From Parabacteroides timonensis (lineage in GTDB: Bacteria > Bacteroidota > Bacteroidia > Bacteroidales > Tannerellaceae), in assembly GCF_900128505.1 (NCBI RefSeq), contig NZ_LT669941.1, positions 669,526-733,525 of the forward strand: DNA of 64,000 nt, in the 5' to 3' direction. How positions within the stretch are numbered: position 1 is the first letter of the stretch; each line of letters opens with the position of its first letter. Under the pieces are notes generated by a model. It was not told the DNA's origin. It searched no databases and saw only the letters and a list, made by a program, of their open reading frames with translations. Positions 33,884 to 43,222 of the stretch are shown here, piece by piece. Made by a program: the position numbers and the translations under genes.

Positions 33884-35437
33884 ATGAATTTTGAAATATT
33901 ATTTGTATTACTAGCCCTGGCCGGTATGGTTGCGGCGTTAATATGGGATAAGATGCGACCGGGAATGATACTGCTTTCTGTAGTAGTATTATTCTTGGTG
34001 GCAGGTATATTAAGTCCCAAAGAGATGTTGGAAGGGTTTAGTAATAAAGGTATGATAACCGTAGCCATGCTCTTTTTGGTGAGTGAAGGTATCCGTCAGA
34101 GTGGTGCTTTAGGGCAGGTAATCAAGAAACTTCTTCCGGAAGGTAAGACCACAGTGCTGAAAGCACAGGTACGTATGTTGCCTTCTATTGCTTTTATATC
34201 CGCTTTCCTGAACAATACACCGGTAGTTGTGATTTTTGCCCCGATTATCAAGCGTTGGGCCGAAACGGTAAAACTTCCTGCTACTAAATTCCTTATTCCC
34301 CTTTCTTATGTTACTATATTAGGTGGTATTTGTACATTGATCGGAACTTCGACCAATCTGGTAGTACATGGTATGGTTATAGATGCCGGGTATGAAGGGT
34401 TTACAATGTTTGAGCTTGGAAAGGTCGGTATTTTTATCGCCATAGCGGGTATTCTTTACCTGTTTGCCTTTTCAAATAAGCTGCTTCCCGATTCCCGTCA
34501 GGATAATTATGTCGATGAAGGGGAAGAAGAAGGACCTGGAAATTTGCATCGTGTGGAGGCTGTATTGGGTTCCCGTTTCCCCGGTATCAATAAGACATTA
34601 GGTGAATTTAACTTTGCACGCCATTATGGTGCTATCGTAAAGGAAGTGAAGAGTGGGGGCGAACGATTCACACACGATCTGGATAAAGTGACCCTACACG
34701 AAGGGGATACGTTGGTGCTTTGGGCAGACGATTCATTTATCCCGACCTGGGGAGAATCAAGTGTTTTCCTTATGCTTGCCAATGGTAGTGAAAATACGGA
34801 ACCCGTATCGAAAGGAAAACGTTGGCTGGCACTGGGACTATTGATCTTTATGATCGTAGGCGCAACAGTCGGAGAACTGCCGGTCGTGAAGGAGGCTATC
34901 CCAGATATGAGACTGGATATGTTTTTCTTTGTCTGCATCACAACTATTATTATGGCCTGGACAAAGATATTCCCGCCTAAAAAGTATACCAAATATATTT
35001 CGTGGGATATTCTGATCACGATTGCTTGTGCTTTTGCGATCAGTAAAGCAATGGAAAACTCCGGTTTTGCAGCGTTGGTGGCCAGCTATATTATCAATAT
35101 GGCCGATAGTTTCGGACCTTACGCATTACTAGCAATTATATTTATTATTACAAATATATTTACGGAATTGATAACGAACAATGCGGCAGCCGCTTTAAGC
35201 TTCCCGATTGCATTATCGGTAGCCACACAATTAGGAGTAAATCCGACTCCGTTCTTTGTTGTGATCTGTATGGCGGCTTCGGCCAGCTTCAGTTCGCCGA
35301 TCGGTTATCAGACGAACCTGATCGTACAAGGTATCGGTAGCTATAAGTTTACCGACTTTGTAAGGATAGGTCTGCCGCTGAACCTGATCACTTTCCTGAT
35401 ATCTGTATTTGTAATTCCAATGATCTGGAAATTCTAA
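33884..35437 (+). CDS. SLC13-family permease, putative sulfate transporter
   Basis: 517 residues, about 11 membrane helices. The membrane half shows the SLC13/DASS pattern: FLNNTPVVVIFAPI (SNT-like motif 1), TLIGTSTNLVVHGM, and in the second half TELITNNAAAALSFPIAL followed by FSSPIGYQTNLIVQG. A soluble TrkA-C/RCK_C domain is inserted at about 210-290 (HRVEAVLGSRFPGINKTLGEF). By context it imports sulfate: the next gene (18 bases on) is cysC. The same arrangement is known in Bacteroides sulfonation loci. Which ion drives it is not visible. Confidence 0.88.
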   Translation: MNFEILFVLLALAGMVAALIWDKMRPGMILLSVVVLFLVAGILSPKEMLEGFSNKGMITVAMLFLVSEGIRQSGALGQVIKKLLPEGKTTVLKAQVRMLPSIAFISAFLNNTPVVVIFAPIIKRWAETVKLPATKFLIPLSYVTILGGICTLIGTSTNLVVHGMVIDAGYEGFTMFELGKVGIFIAIAGILYLFAFSNKLLPDSRQDNYVDEGEEEGPGNLHRVEAVLGSRFPGINKTLGEFNFARHYGAIVKEVKSGGERFTHDLDKVTLHEGDTLVLWADDSFIPTWGESSVFLMLANGSENTEPVSKGKRWLALGLLIFMIVGATVGELPVVKEAIPDMRLDMFFFVCITTIIMAWTKIFPPKKYTKYISWDILITIACAFAISKAMENSGFAALVASYIINMADSFGPYALLAIIFIITNIFTELITNNAAAALSFPIALSVATQLGVNPTPFFVVICMAASASFSSPIGYQTNLIVQGIGSYKFTDFVRIGLPLNLITFLISVFVIPMIWKF

Positions 35438-35455
35438 TTAAAGGGGTAATTTATA

Positions 35456-36064
35456 ATGAGTAATACACAAACGAATAACATATATCCGATCTTTGACAGA
35501 ATGATGGGCAGGGAGGATAAGGAAACTCTTTTGAAACAGCGTAGTGTGATGGTCTGGTTTACGGGACTCAGTGGTTCCGGTAAAAGTACTGTTGCCATTG
35601 CGTTGGAGCGTGAGTTACACCAGCGCGGATTATTGTGCCGTATTCTGGACGGTGATAATATCCGTAGCGGTATCAATAACAACCTCGGTTTTTCTGCCGA
35701 AGACCGTGTGGAGAATATCCGTCGCATAGCCGAGGTAAGCAAACTATTTATTGATACGGGTGTTATAACAATAGCGGCTTTTATCAGTCCGAACAACGAA
35801 TTAAGGGAGATGGCTTCATCTATTATCGGAAAAGAAAATTTCCTCGAAATTTATGTGAACACACCGATCGAAGAATGCGAACGGCGTGATGTGAAAGGGC
35901 TGTATGCTAAAGCTCGTAAGGGAGAAATAAAAGACTTTACAGGCGTTTCGGCTCCGTTCGAAGCTCCGGAACATCCGGCTTTGTCGCTGGATACGTCCGT
36001 GTTGAGCCTGGAAGAGTCGGTAAACAAGTTGTTGGAATTGATTTTACCCAAAGTGAGGGTTTAA
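35456..36064 (+). CDS. cysC: Adenylylsulfate kinase
   Basis: 202 residues. It phosphorylates adenylyl sulfate (APS) to PAPS with ATP. Seen: P-loop FTGLSGSGKST (35-45), DGDNIRSGINNNLGFSAEDRVENIRR, the FISP motif with the phosphorylatable-type Ser111, and the C-terminal VKGLYAKARKGEIKDFTGVSAPFE that binds APS. It is a free-standing enzyme, not fused to CysN. It lies between the permease and cysD (31 bases downstream) in a tight plus-strand operon. Confidence 0.97.
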   Translation: MSNTQTNNIYPIFDRMMGREDKETLLKQRSVMVWFTGLSGSGKSTVAIALERELHQRGLLCRILDGDNIRSGINNNLGFSAEDRVENIRRIAEVSKLFIDTGVITIAAFISPNNELREMASSIIGKENFLEIYVNTPIEECERRDVKGLYAKARKGEIKDFTGVSAPFEAPEHPALSLDTSVLSLEESVNKLLELILPKVRV

Positions 36065-36095
36065 GAAGGAAATATAAATAATAACAAATATAATT

Positions 36096-37004
36096 ATGTC
36101 AGACTACAAATTAAGCCATTTACAGGAACTGGAAGCAGAATCCATCCATATCATACGGGAGGTTGCTGCTGAATTTGAAAATCCTGTAATGCTTTATTCT
36201 ATCGGTAAAGACTCATCGGTGATGGTCCGGTTGGCTGAAAAGGCCTTTGCTCCGGGCAAAGTACCGTTTCCATTGATGCATATCGACTCCAAATGGAAGT
36301 TTAAGGAAATGGTGCAGTTCCGTGATGAATATGCAAAGAAATTCGGATGGAACCTGATCGTCGAATCCAATATGGAGGCCTTTCACGCTGGTGTCGGGCC
36401 TTTTACACATGGTAGCAAGGTGCATACCGACCTGATGAAGACACAGGCTTTATTGCATGCCCTCGATAAATACAAGTTCGATGCCGCTTTCGGCGGAGCC
36501 CGTCGCGACGAGGAAAAGAGCCGTGCCAAAGAACGTATCTACTCTTTCCGTGATAAATTCCACCAGTGGGATCCGAAGAACCAGCGTCCGGAATTATGGG
36601 ATATTTATAATGCCCGTGTTCACAAAGGCGAAAGTATCCGTGTATTTCCTTTGTCAAACTGGACAGAGCTGGATATTTGGCAATATATTCGTCTGGAAAA
36701 CATTCCTATCGTTCCGTTGTATTATGCAAAAGAACGTCCTATCGTAGAACTGGATGGTAACCTGATTATGGCCGACGACGACCGTCTGCCGGAACAGTAT
36801 CGCGATCAGATCAAGATGCGCATGGTACGTTTCCGTACGCTAGGCTGTTGGCCCCTGACCGGAGCCGTAGACAGTGAGGCCGATACAATCGAGAAGATCG
36901 TGGAAGAAATGATGACAACCACCAAGAGCGAACGCACTACCCGTGTGATCGATTTCGACCAGGATGCCAGCATGGAACAGAAAAAGAGAGAAGGATATTT
37001 TTAA
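36096..37004 (+). CDS. cysD: Sulfate adenylyltransferase subunit 2
   Basis: 302 residues, full length. Catalytic subunit of ATP sulfurylase, forming APS from ATP and sulfate. The PP-loop is YSIGKDSSVMVRLAEKAF (35-41 core S-x-G-K-D-S), followed by FGGARRDEEKSRAKERIYSFRD and ENIPIVPLYYAKERPIVE, all typical of CysD. It is 10 bases upstream of cysN, with which it forms a complex. No anomalies. Confidence 0.97.
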   Translation: MSDYKLSHLQELEAESIHIIREVAAEFENPVMLYSIGKDSSVMVRLAEKAFAPGKVPFPLMHIDSKWKFKEMVQFRDEYAKKFGWNLIVESNMEAFHAGVGPFTHGSKVHTDLMKTQALLHALDKYKFDAAFGGARRDEEKSRAKERIYSFRDKFHQWDPKNQRPELWDIYNARVHKGESIRVFPLSNWTELDIWQYIRLENIPIVPLYYAKERPIVELDGNLIMADDDRLPEQYRDQIKMRMVRFRTLGCWPLTGAVDSEADTIEKIVEEMMTTTKSERTTRVIDFDQDASMEQKKREGYF

Positions 37005-37014
37005 TTAGAAGAAT

Positions 37015-38478
37015 ATGTCAACATTAAATATAAAAGAGTTCCTGGATAAGGACGAACAAAAAGACTTGCTCCGTTTCCTTACTGCCGGTTCGGTAGACGA
37101 TGGTAAATCGACATTGATCGGACGTCTTTTGTTTGATAGTAAAAAGTTATATGAAGATCAGCTGGATGCTCTTGAACGCGATAGTAAGCGTATGGGGAAT
37201 GCCGGCGATCATATTGACTATGCATTACTGCTCGACGGTCTGAAAGCGGAACGCGAGCAGGGGATCACGATCGATGTAGCTTACCGCTACTTCAGCACGA
37301 ACAACCGTAAATTCATCATTGCCGATACTCCGGGACACGAGCAGTATACGCGAAACATGATTACCGGCGGTTCGACTGCTAACTTGGCGATTATCTTGGT
37401 GGATGCCCGTACAGGCGTGATTACACAGACCCGCCGCCATACCTATCTGGTATCCCTATTGGGTATCAAGCATGTGGTATTGGCAGTAAACAAGATGGAC
37501 CTGGTCGATTTCGACAAAGAGGTATTCGATCGGATCGTAGCCGACTATAAGGAGTTTGTTGCTCCGTTGAATATCTCGGATATTACTTACATCCCGCTTT
37601 CTGCACTGGATGGAGATAATGTGGTGGATAAGAGTGACCGTACCCCCTGGTACGATGGCCCTTCTTTGCTCGACTTCCTTGAAACGGTTCCCATCGACCA
37701 GGATCGTAACTTCGAGGATTTTCGCTATCCGGTACAGTATGTGTTGCGTCCGAACCTGGACTTCCGTGGTTTCTGCGGTAAGGTATCCAGCGGTATCATC
37801 CGTAAGGGAGATACAGTGATGGCGTTGCCTTCACGTAAGACATCCAAAGTCAAAAGCATCGTTACCTATGACGGTGAACTGGATTATGCTTTCCCTCCCC
37901 AGTGTGTTACCATCACCCTGGAAGACGAGATCGATGTTTCCCGTGGCGAAATGCTGGTGCACCCGGATAATCTGCCGATAGAAGACCGTAACTTCGAGTC
38001 CATGTTGGTATGGATGGATGAAGAGCCGATGGATATGTCCAAGCAGTTCTACATCAAGCATACGACGAACCTGACTCGTGCCCGTGTAGACAGTATCCGT
38101 TATAAGGTGAATGTCAATACTATGGAACAGTTGTCGGTTGAGAATGGACAGTTGACACAGGAAACGATACCGATGAAACTGAACGAAATTGCTCGTGTTG
38201 TCTTTACAACGGGTAAGGAACTGATGTTTGACCCGTATCAGAAGAATAAGCAGACAGGTGCGTTTATCCTGATTGACCCGATCACCAATAACACATCGGC
38301 TGTCGGAATGATTATCGACCGTGTGGATGCAAAAGATATGGTAACAGAAGATGCCCTTGCCGTATTGAACCTTCCTGAACTGGGAATAGGCAAAGAACAT
38401 TACGATGTTGTTCGCACAATATGTAAAGAGTTGGAGCGCCAGGGCGTTCCTGTAAAATGTATAACAGATAAAGAGTAA
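37015..38478 (+). CDS. cysN: Sulfate adenylyltransferase subunit 1 (GTPase)
   Basis: 487 residues. GTPase subunit that couples GTP hydrolysis to APS formation by CysD. Seen: G1 AGSVDDGKST (24-33), ITIDVAYRYF (G2), DTPGHEQYTRNM (G3), NKMDLVDFD (G4), and the EF-Tu-like beta-barrels afterward. There is no C-terminal APS kinase fusion, in agreement with the separate cysC. The stop is 3 bases before the sulfotransferase start, indicating translational coupling. Confidence 0.97.
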   Translation: MSTLNIKEFLDKDEQKDLLRFLTAGSVDDGKSTLIGRLLFDSKKLYEDQLDALERDSKRMGNAGDHIDYALLLDGLKAEREQGITIDVAYRYFSTNNRKFIIADTPGHEQYTRNMITGGSTANLAIILVDARTGVITQTRRHTYLVSLLGIKHVVLAVNKMDLVDFDKEVFDRIVADYKEFVAPLNISDITYIPLSALDGDNVVDKSDRTPWYDGPSLLDFLETVPIDQDRNFEDFRYPVQYVLRPNLDFRGFCGKVSSGIIRKGDTVMALPSRKTSKVKSIVTYDGELDYAFPPQCVTITLEDEIDVSRGEMLVHPDNLPIEDRNFESMLVWMDEEPMDMSKQFYIKHTTNLTRARVDSIRYKVNVNTMEQLSVENGQLTQETIPMKLNEIARVVFTTGKELMFDPYQKNKQTGAFILIDPITNNTSAVGMIIDRVDAKDMVTEDALAVLNLPELGIGKEHYDVVRTICKELERQGVPVKCITDKE

Positions 38479-38481
38479 ATT

Positions 38482-39585
38482 ATGGGGTTGATGGAGTTTG
38501 ATAAATTACCGATCAACACGCTGGTAGGAGCGGATTGGAAGACTTTTAAGGCTGTGACAGCCAACAAAACGATCGACAAAGGTTTTCGCAACAAGTATTA
38601 TCTGACCAAGTCGGTTTGCCGTCTGCTCAGTTTACTGCAACCTTTAGAAGATATCCGTTACCGTAAGATTGCGGACAAACCGCTGGAAATGGACCCGGTA
38701 TTCATACTGGGTCACTGGCGTAGCGGAACCACCTTCGTCCACAATGTGTTTTCGTGCGACAAGCATTTCGGATACAACACCACCTATCAGACGGTATTCC
38801 CGAACCTGATGCTTTGGGGACAACCTTTCTTTAAGAAGAATATGTCATTCCTGATGCCCGACAAACGTCCGACCGACAATATGGAGTTGAAGGTCGATCT
38901 TCCGCAGGAAGAAGAGTTTGCCCTGGCTAACATGATGCCGTATACTTATTATAACTTCTGGTTCTTCCCTAAACATATGTTGGAATATTGCGACCGGTAT
39001 CTGTTGTTTGACAATACGACCGAACAGGAACTGGAAGTGTTTAAGGAAACCTTCCTGAAACTTGTCAAGATATCGCTTTGGAATACACACGGTTCACAGT
39101 TCCTGAGTAAGAACCCGCCGCATACCGGACGCGTAAAAACGTTGCTGGAAATGTTTCCGAATGCCAAGTTTATTTATTTGAAGCGTAATCCTTATACCGT
39201 ATTTGAAAGTACGCGCAGTTTCTTTACAAATACAATACAGCCGCTTCGTTTGCAAGACATCACTAATGAACAGATTGAAAGTAATCTTATTGAAGTATAT
39301 CGCCGCTTGTTCTATAAATTTGAAGAACAGAAAGGGTTGATCCCTGAAGGAAACCTGGTGGAAGTGAAGTTTGAAGATTTCGAACAGGATGCTTATGCAA
39401 TGACTGAAGATATCTATCGTAAACTGAACCTGCCGGGATTCGAATCGTCTAAAGCCGAGATTGAGAAATATCTGGGTAAGAAAAAGGGATATAAAAAGAA
39501 CCAGTACAAATACGACGACCGTACCGTGCAGATTGTCGAAAAAAACTGGGGCATGGCTCTCAAGGAGTGGGGATACTCTTTATAA
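38482..39585 (+). CDS. PAPS-dependent sulfotransferase
   Basis: 367 residues, cytoplasmic. The 5'-phosphosulfate loop is ILGHWRSGTTF (R80-T84) and the 3'-phosphate binding part is YLKRNPYTVFESTRSF (R235, S243), so PAPS binding is well supported. It sits at the end of the sulfate-activation genes, 3 bases after cysN. In Bacteroides thetaiotaomicron a similar cluster (BT_0412-BT_0416) was shown to sulfonate cholesterol and other steroids, and this protein has the same context and general make-up; steroid specificity here is inference. Other acceptors (lipids, polysaccharide) are possible. A second Met lies at residue 4. Confidence 0.88.
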   Translation: MGLMEFDKLPINTLVGADWKTFKAVTANKTIDKGFRNKYYLTKSVCRLLSLLQPLEDIRYRKIADKPLEMDPVFILGHWRSGTTFVHNVFSCDKHFGYNTTYQTVFPNLMLWGQPFFKKNMSFLMPDKRPTDNMELKVDLPQEEEFALANMMPYTYYNFWFFPKHMLEYCDRYLLFDNTTEQELEVFKETFLKLVKISLWNTHGSQFLSKNPPHTGRVKTLLEMFPNAKFIYLKRNPYTVFESTRSFFTNTIQPLRLQDITNEQIESNLIEVYRRLFYKFEEQKGLIPEGNLVEVKFEDFEQDAYAMTEDIYRKLNLPGFESSKAEIEKYLGKKKGYKKNQYKYDDRTVQIVEKNWGMALKEWGYSL

Positions 39586-39612
39586 TATTCTTTCAACTTT
39601 TAAGCAAAGCTT

Positions 39613-40572
39613 ATGAATTATATAAAGAATATATTGTTATTTTTGTTTGCAGGCAGCCAGCTGTCTTCCATGACCGGGCAGGAAAAGGTCGTACCTTTTG
39701 CTTTCGGCGATATGGATCAATGGGTTGTTCGTGAAATCCAGGAGTCGGGAATCATTGGTGGAAATAAGAAACACCTGTATGAGTTGGGACCGACCGATAC
39801 AATTGTCGGCAATGTTGCTTATCGTAACCGGGGCGGTTCTCCGTGGGCTAACTCGAACGTAATGGCAAAGGTGGCCGGAGTAGTAAAGACCAATACATCT
39901 GTTTTTCCGGAAAGGAGAGGAGATGGATGGTGTGCACGCCTGGAGACACGTATGGAAAGTGTGAAAGTATTAGGTTTGGTCGATATCGAGGTCGTAGCTG
40001 CCGGTTCCGTATTCCTGGGAGCGGTACACGAGCCGATCAAAGGAACGAAGAACCCGCAAAGTATGCTGGGTAGCGGCGTTCCTTTCACCAAGAAACCGGA
40101 AGCGATCCGTTTCGATTATAAGATCAAGGCGGCGCCGGAGAAAGAACGTATCCGTAGTACAGGATTCAGCCGTAAGTCGAAAGTGGCCGGACAGGACTCG
40201 ATCGCAGCTATTCTGTTCTTACAGAAACGTTGGGAAGATAAGGAAGGAAATGTATATGCCAAACGGGTAGGAACAATGGTGCAACGTTATGTATCGTCGA
40301 CAGACGGTTGGGTAAACGACGCTACTTATCCGATCCTTTACGGTAATATAACTTCCCATCCCGATTACAAACCTTATATGTGCATACAGGTTGAAGAACG
40401 TTATACGCTGAACAGTCAGGGAAAAAGTGTTCCCATTCAGGAGATCGGCTGGGCAGAAGAAGGAGAGGAACCGACACATATCGTGTTGCAATTCACATCC
40501 AGCCATGGCGGTGCCTATATCGGCTCACCGGGTAATACGTTCTGGATTGATAATGTAAAACTGATATATTAA
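39613..40572 (+). CDS. Secreted PCMD-like domain protein of the sulfonation operon
   Basis: 319 residues with a signal peptide (about 1-22, ending near SSMTGQ). The rest is beta-rich: VPFAFGDMDQWVVREIQESG, NVAYRNRGGSPWANSNVMAKV and a C-terminal IVLQFTSSHGGAYIGSPGNTFWIDNVKLIY. This ending resembles the PCMD (putative carbohydrate metabolism) domain of Bacteroidota surface proteins, a jelly-roll-like fold. No lipobox, so it is periplasmic or secreted. It is 27 bases after the sulfotransferase and ends the operon, so a shared role is likely but unknown; it might bind the sulfonated product or its acceptor. Confidence 0.6.
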   Translation: MNYIKNILLFLFAGSQLSSMTGQEKVVPFAFGDMDQWVVREIQESGIIGGNKKHLYELGPTDTIVGNVAYRNRGGSPWANSNVMAKVAGVVKTNTSVFPERRGDGWCARLETRMESVKVLGLVDIEVVAAGSVFLGAVHEPIKGTKNPQSMLGSGVPFTKKPEAIRFDYKIKAAPEKERIRSTGFSRKSKVAGQDSIAAILFLQKRWEDKEGNVYAKRVGTMVQRYVSSTDGWVNDATYPILYGNITSHPDYKPYMCIQVEERYTLNSQGKSVPIQEIGWAEEGEEPTHIVLQFTSSHGGAYIGSPGNTFWIDNVKLIY

Positions 40573-40573
40573 T

Positions 40574-40651
40574 CAGTTGACAGTTGACAAGTGACAATTG
40601 ACAGTTCTCCAAGCTGTTTTATTTGTCAACTATCAACTGTCAACTGTCAAC
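40574..40651. repeat. Heptamer-repeat hairpin (GTTGACA type) before ligA
   Basis: Four heptamers of type CAGTTGA (40574-40606) face four of type CTGTCAA (40623-40651), forming a stem of about 28 bp. A near copy lies at 59441-59517. Confidence 0.85.
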
Positions 40652-40659
40652 TTTTTTAT

Positions 40660-42654
40660 ATGGAGGCAAAGATTAAAGCACTTCGTGATGAACTGGAACA
40701 ACATAATTATAATTATTATGTGCTTTCCACACCGACTATATCAGACCGCGAGTTTGATGAGAAGATGAAAGAGTTGCAGGCATTGGAAGAGGCCAATCCT
40801 GAATTTGCCGATCCGCATTCGCCGACGCAACGGGTAGGAAGCGACCTTTCGAAAGAATTTGAACAGGTGGTGCATCAATACCCGATGCTATCTTTAGGAA
40901 ATACCTATTCTGAAGAAGAAATACGTGATTTCTACGAGCGGACGGAACGTGCTTTGAACGAGCCTTTCGAAATCGTTGCCGAACTGAAATACGACGGCAC
41001 TTCTATCTCGTTGATCTACGAAAGCGGTCGCCTGGTACGTGCCGTTACCCGTGGTGATGGAACCCGTGGCGACGATGTCACGGCAAATGTAAAAACGATC
41101 CGTTCCGTCCCTTTGAAGTTGCGTGGCGACAATTATCCGGCTAACTTTGAGATACGTGGGGAGATCCTGCTTCCCTGGGCGGAGTTCGATCGCCTGAATA
41201 AGGAAAGAGAGGAACAGGAAGAGCCTCTTTTCGCCAATCCGCGTAATGCCGCATCAGGAACCTTGAAACAACAGAATCCGGCTATTGTGGCTTCCCGTAA
41301 ACTGGATGCTTACTTCTATTATCTGTTAGGAGAACAACTTCCGGCAGACGGACATTACGAAAACTTACAGATCGCCCGCACCTGGGGATTTAAAATACCG
41401 GATGTTATCCGTAAATGTAACAGCCTGCAGGATATTTTCGACTATATCGCTTATTGGGATGCAGAGCGAAAGAACTTACCGGTTGCTACGGATGGTATTG
41501 TTTTAAAGGTAAACTCACTCCGTCAGCAGAAAAACTTAGGATTTACAGCCAAGAGTCCGCGTTGGGCTATTGCTTATAAATTTCAGGCCGAGCGTGCCGT
41601 TACCCGCTTGAACTCCGTTTCCTTCCAGGTTGGACGTACAGGGGCGGTTACTCCGGTGGCTAACCTGGAACCGGTATTGCTGGCCGGAACAACCGTAAAA
41701 CGTGCCTCCTTGCATAATGCCGATATTATCGAAGGGCTGGATTTGCATCTGGGGGATAATGTCTATGTAGAAAAAGGAGGGGAGATCATCCCTAAAATAG
41801 TTGGCGTGGATGTAGATTCGCGCTCTATGTTACTGGGAGCAAAGGTTACTTTTATCAAGACTTGTCCCGAATGCGGTACACCGCTTTATCGTCCGGAAGG
41901 GGAAGCAGCCCACTATTGTCCGAACGAATCGGGTTGCCCTCCGCAGATAAAAGGCCGTATCGAACATTTCGTTACCCGGCGTGCCATGAATATAAATATC
42001 GGCCCGGAAACGGTGGAAGACTTGTTCAATGCCGGTCTCATAAAGAATGTGGCCGACCTGTACACCTTGCAGGTTCCCGATCTGCTGCGTCTGGAACGCT
42101 GGGCGGAGAAAAGTGCCCGTAACCTGATGGTCAGCCTCGAAGAATCTAAACAGGTTCCTTTCGAACGTGTACTTTTCGGACTGGGAATCCGTTATGTTGG
42201 TGAAACCGTAGCCAAGCGTCTGGCATCCGCTTTCCATTCCATGAAACAACTGGAAGAGGCCTCTTTGGAAACGCTTACGGAAGTAGATGAAATAGGGGAG
42301 CGTATCGCCCGCAGTGTGGTAGATTATTTCGCCGACGAGGAAAACCGTACATTGGTAGCCCGTCTGGAAGAATATGGTTTGCAAATGACGGTAGCCGAAG
42401 AAGTACTGGCAAACCGCTCGGACAAACTGAAAGGATTGTCTATTGTGATCAGCGGAACATTCACTCAGCATTCGCGTGACGAATATAAAGCGATGATCGA
42501 ACAACATGGCGGAAAGAACAGTGGTTCCGTTTCCGGAAAGACTGATTATATCCTGGCCGGAGAAAACATGGGACCGGCTAAACTGGAAAAAGCTGCCAAA
42601 CTGGGCGTAAAGATCATCAACGAAAACGAATTCCTAAATATGTTAGCAGAATGA
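40660..42654 (+). CDS. ligA: NAD-dependent DNA ligase
   Basis: 664 residues from MEAKIKALRD (40660); the longer frame from 40591 runs through the heptamer repeat and is rejected. The enzyme seals nicks during replication and repair. Seen: adenylated Lys110 in AELKYDGTS, YVLSTPTISDREFD (NAD-binding Ia domain), the four-Cys zinc finger CPECGTPL...CPNESGCP (about 406-429), helix-hairpin-helix repeats, and a BRCT domain at the end (LKGLSIVISGTFTQHSRDEYK). Complete and normal. Its stop overlaps the next start by 4 bases. Confidence 0.97.
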   Translation: MEAKIKALRDELEQHNYNYYVLSTPTISDREFDEKMKELQALEEANPEFADPHSPTQRVGSDLSKEFEQVVHQYPMLSLGNTYSEEEIRDFYERTERALNEPFEIVAELKYDGTSISLIYESGRLVRAVTRGDGTRGDDVTANVKTIRSVPLKLRGDNYPANFEIRGEILLPWAEFDRLNKEREEQEEPLFANPRNAASGTLKQQNPAIVASRKLDAYFYYLLGEQLPADGHYENLQIARTWGFKIPDVIRKCNSLQDIFDYIAYWDAERKNLPVATDGIVLKVNSLRQQKNLGFTAKSPRWAIAYKFQAERAVTRLNSVSFQVGRTGAVTPVANLEPVLLAGTTVKRASLHNADIIEGLDLHLGDNVYVEKGGEIIPKIVGVDVDSRSMLLGAKVTFIKTCPECGTPLYRPEGEAAHYCPNESGCPPQIKGRIEHFVTRRAMNINIGPETVEDLFNAGLIKNVADLYTLQVPDLLRLERWAEKSARNLMVSLEESKQVPFERVLFGLGIRYVGETVAKRLASAFHSMKQLEEASLETLTEVDEIGERIARSVVDYFADEENRTLVARLEEYGLQMTVAEEVLANRSDKLKGLSIVISGTFTQHSRDEYKAMIEQHGGKNSGSVSGKTDYILAGENMGPAKLEKAAKLGVKIINENEFLNMLAE

Positions 42655-43169
42655 GACTGACGAACCATTTTATCCGAAAGAAAGTAAAAGATCTGGCTGG
42701 CGCTCCCAAACGTCAGAGTCATTTCTGTACGCTGAAAGAGGCCCGTCATATCCTTGTCCTGTTCAATGCGGAAGACCGCGATATTGTCGAGCCATGCCTT
42801 GAAACATTACGCATGTTGCATAAACAGATCGATGTTTGTGTCTATGTGGCAGGAGATACGGTTCCTGAAATGGATCCGGCATACACTGTCATACGCGGAA
42901 AGACCGATCTGGATATGTGGTATATCCCTAAGAATGAAATACAAAAGAAATTTTGTACCCGCAATGCCGATATTCTTATCGATCTCACCCGGGGTGATAA
43001 CTATGTGATGCAATATCTGCTGTTGCAACACCCCGGGACATTTAAAGTCGGAGCGCGAAGCAGCGAATTAGACTTGTACGATCTCACTATTTCTGTGACA
43101 GAAGATGCTGATATTAAGCATATATTCGGACATATCTTATTTTATTTGCAGACAATCCGTTCTAAATGA
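42651..43169 (+). CDS. DUF6913 family protein
   Basis: 172 residues, small cytoplasmic protein. Seen: a basic N-terminus (MRLTNHFIRKKVKDLAGAPKRQ), a Rossmann-like alternation ILVLFNAEDRDIVEPCLETLRML and VYVAGDTVPEMD, then DILIDLTRGDNYVMQYLLLQHPGTFKVGARS. I recognise this as a Bacteroidota-only family of unknown function, often found between ligA and dapA, as here. It overlaps ligA by 4 bases (ATGA). Homologous function cannot be assigned. Confidence 0.8.
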   Translation: MRLTNHFIRKKVKDLAGAPKRQSHFCTLKEARHILVLFNAEDRDIVEPCLETLRMLHKQIDVCVYVAGDTVPEMDPAYTVIRGKTDLDMWYIPKNEIQKKFCTRNADILIDLTRGDNYVMQYLLLQHPGTFKVGARSSELDLYDLTISVTEDADIKHIFGHILFYLQTIRSK

Positions 43170-43180
43170 TATAAATTCGT

Positions 43181-43188
43181 TATTTTTG
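43181..43188 (+). promoter_or_regulatory. -7 promoter box of dapA
   Basis: TATTTTTG, 34 bp before the dapA start. Confidence 0.55.
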
Positions 43189-43222
43189 CAGTGCTAAATA
43201 ACAAAAAAGGAATATTTTCCCC

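Noticed and set aside
37831..38400. Long frame antisense to cysN
   Set aside because: Lies within a typical cysN; no start signals or domain pattern.
40591..40659. N-terminal extension of LigA
   Set aside because: The extra residues are translated heptamer repeat and precede the family's normal start.
41830..42507. Long frame antisense to ligA
   Set aside because: Lies wholly inside a complete ligase gene, and looks like a translated complement of it.
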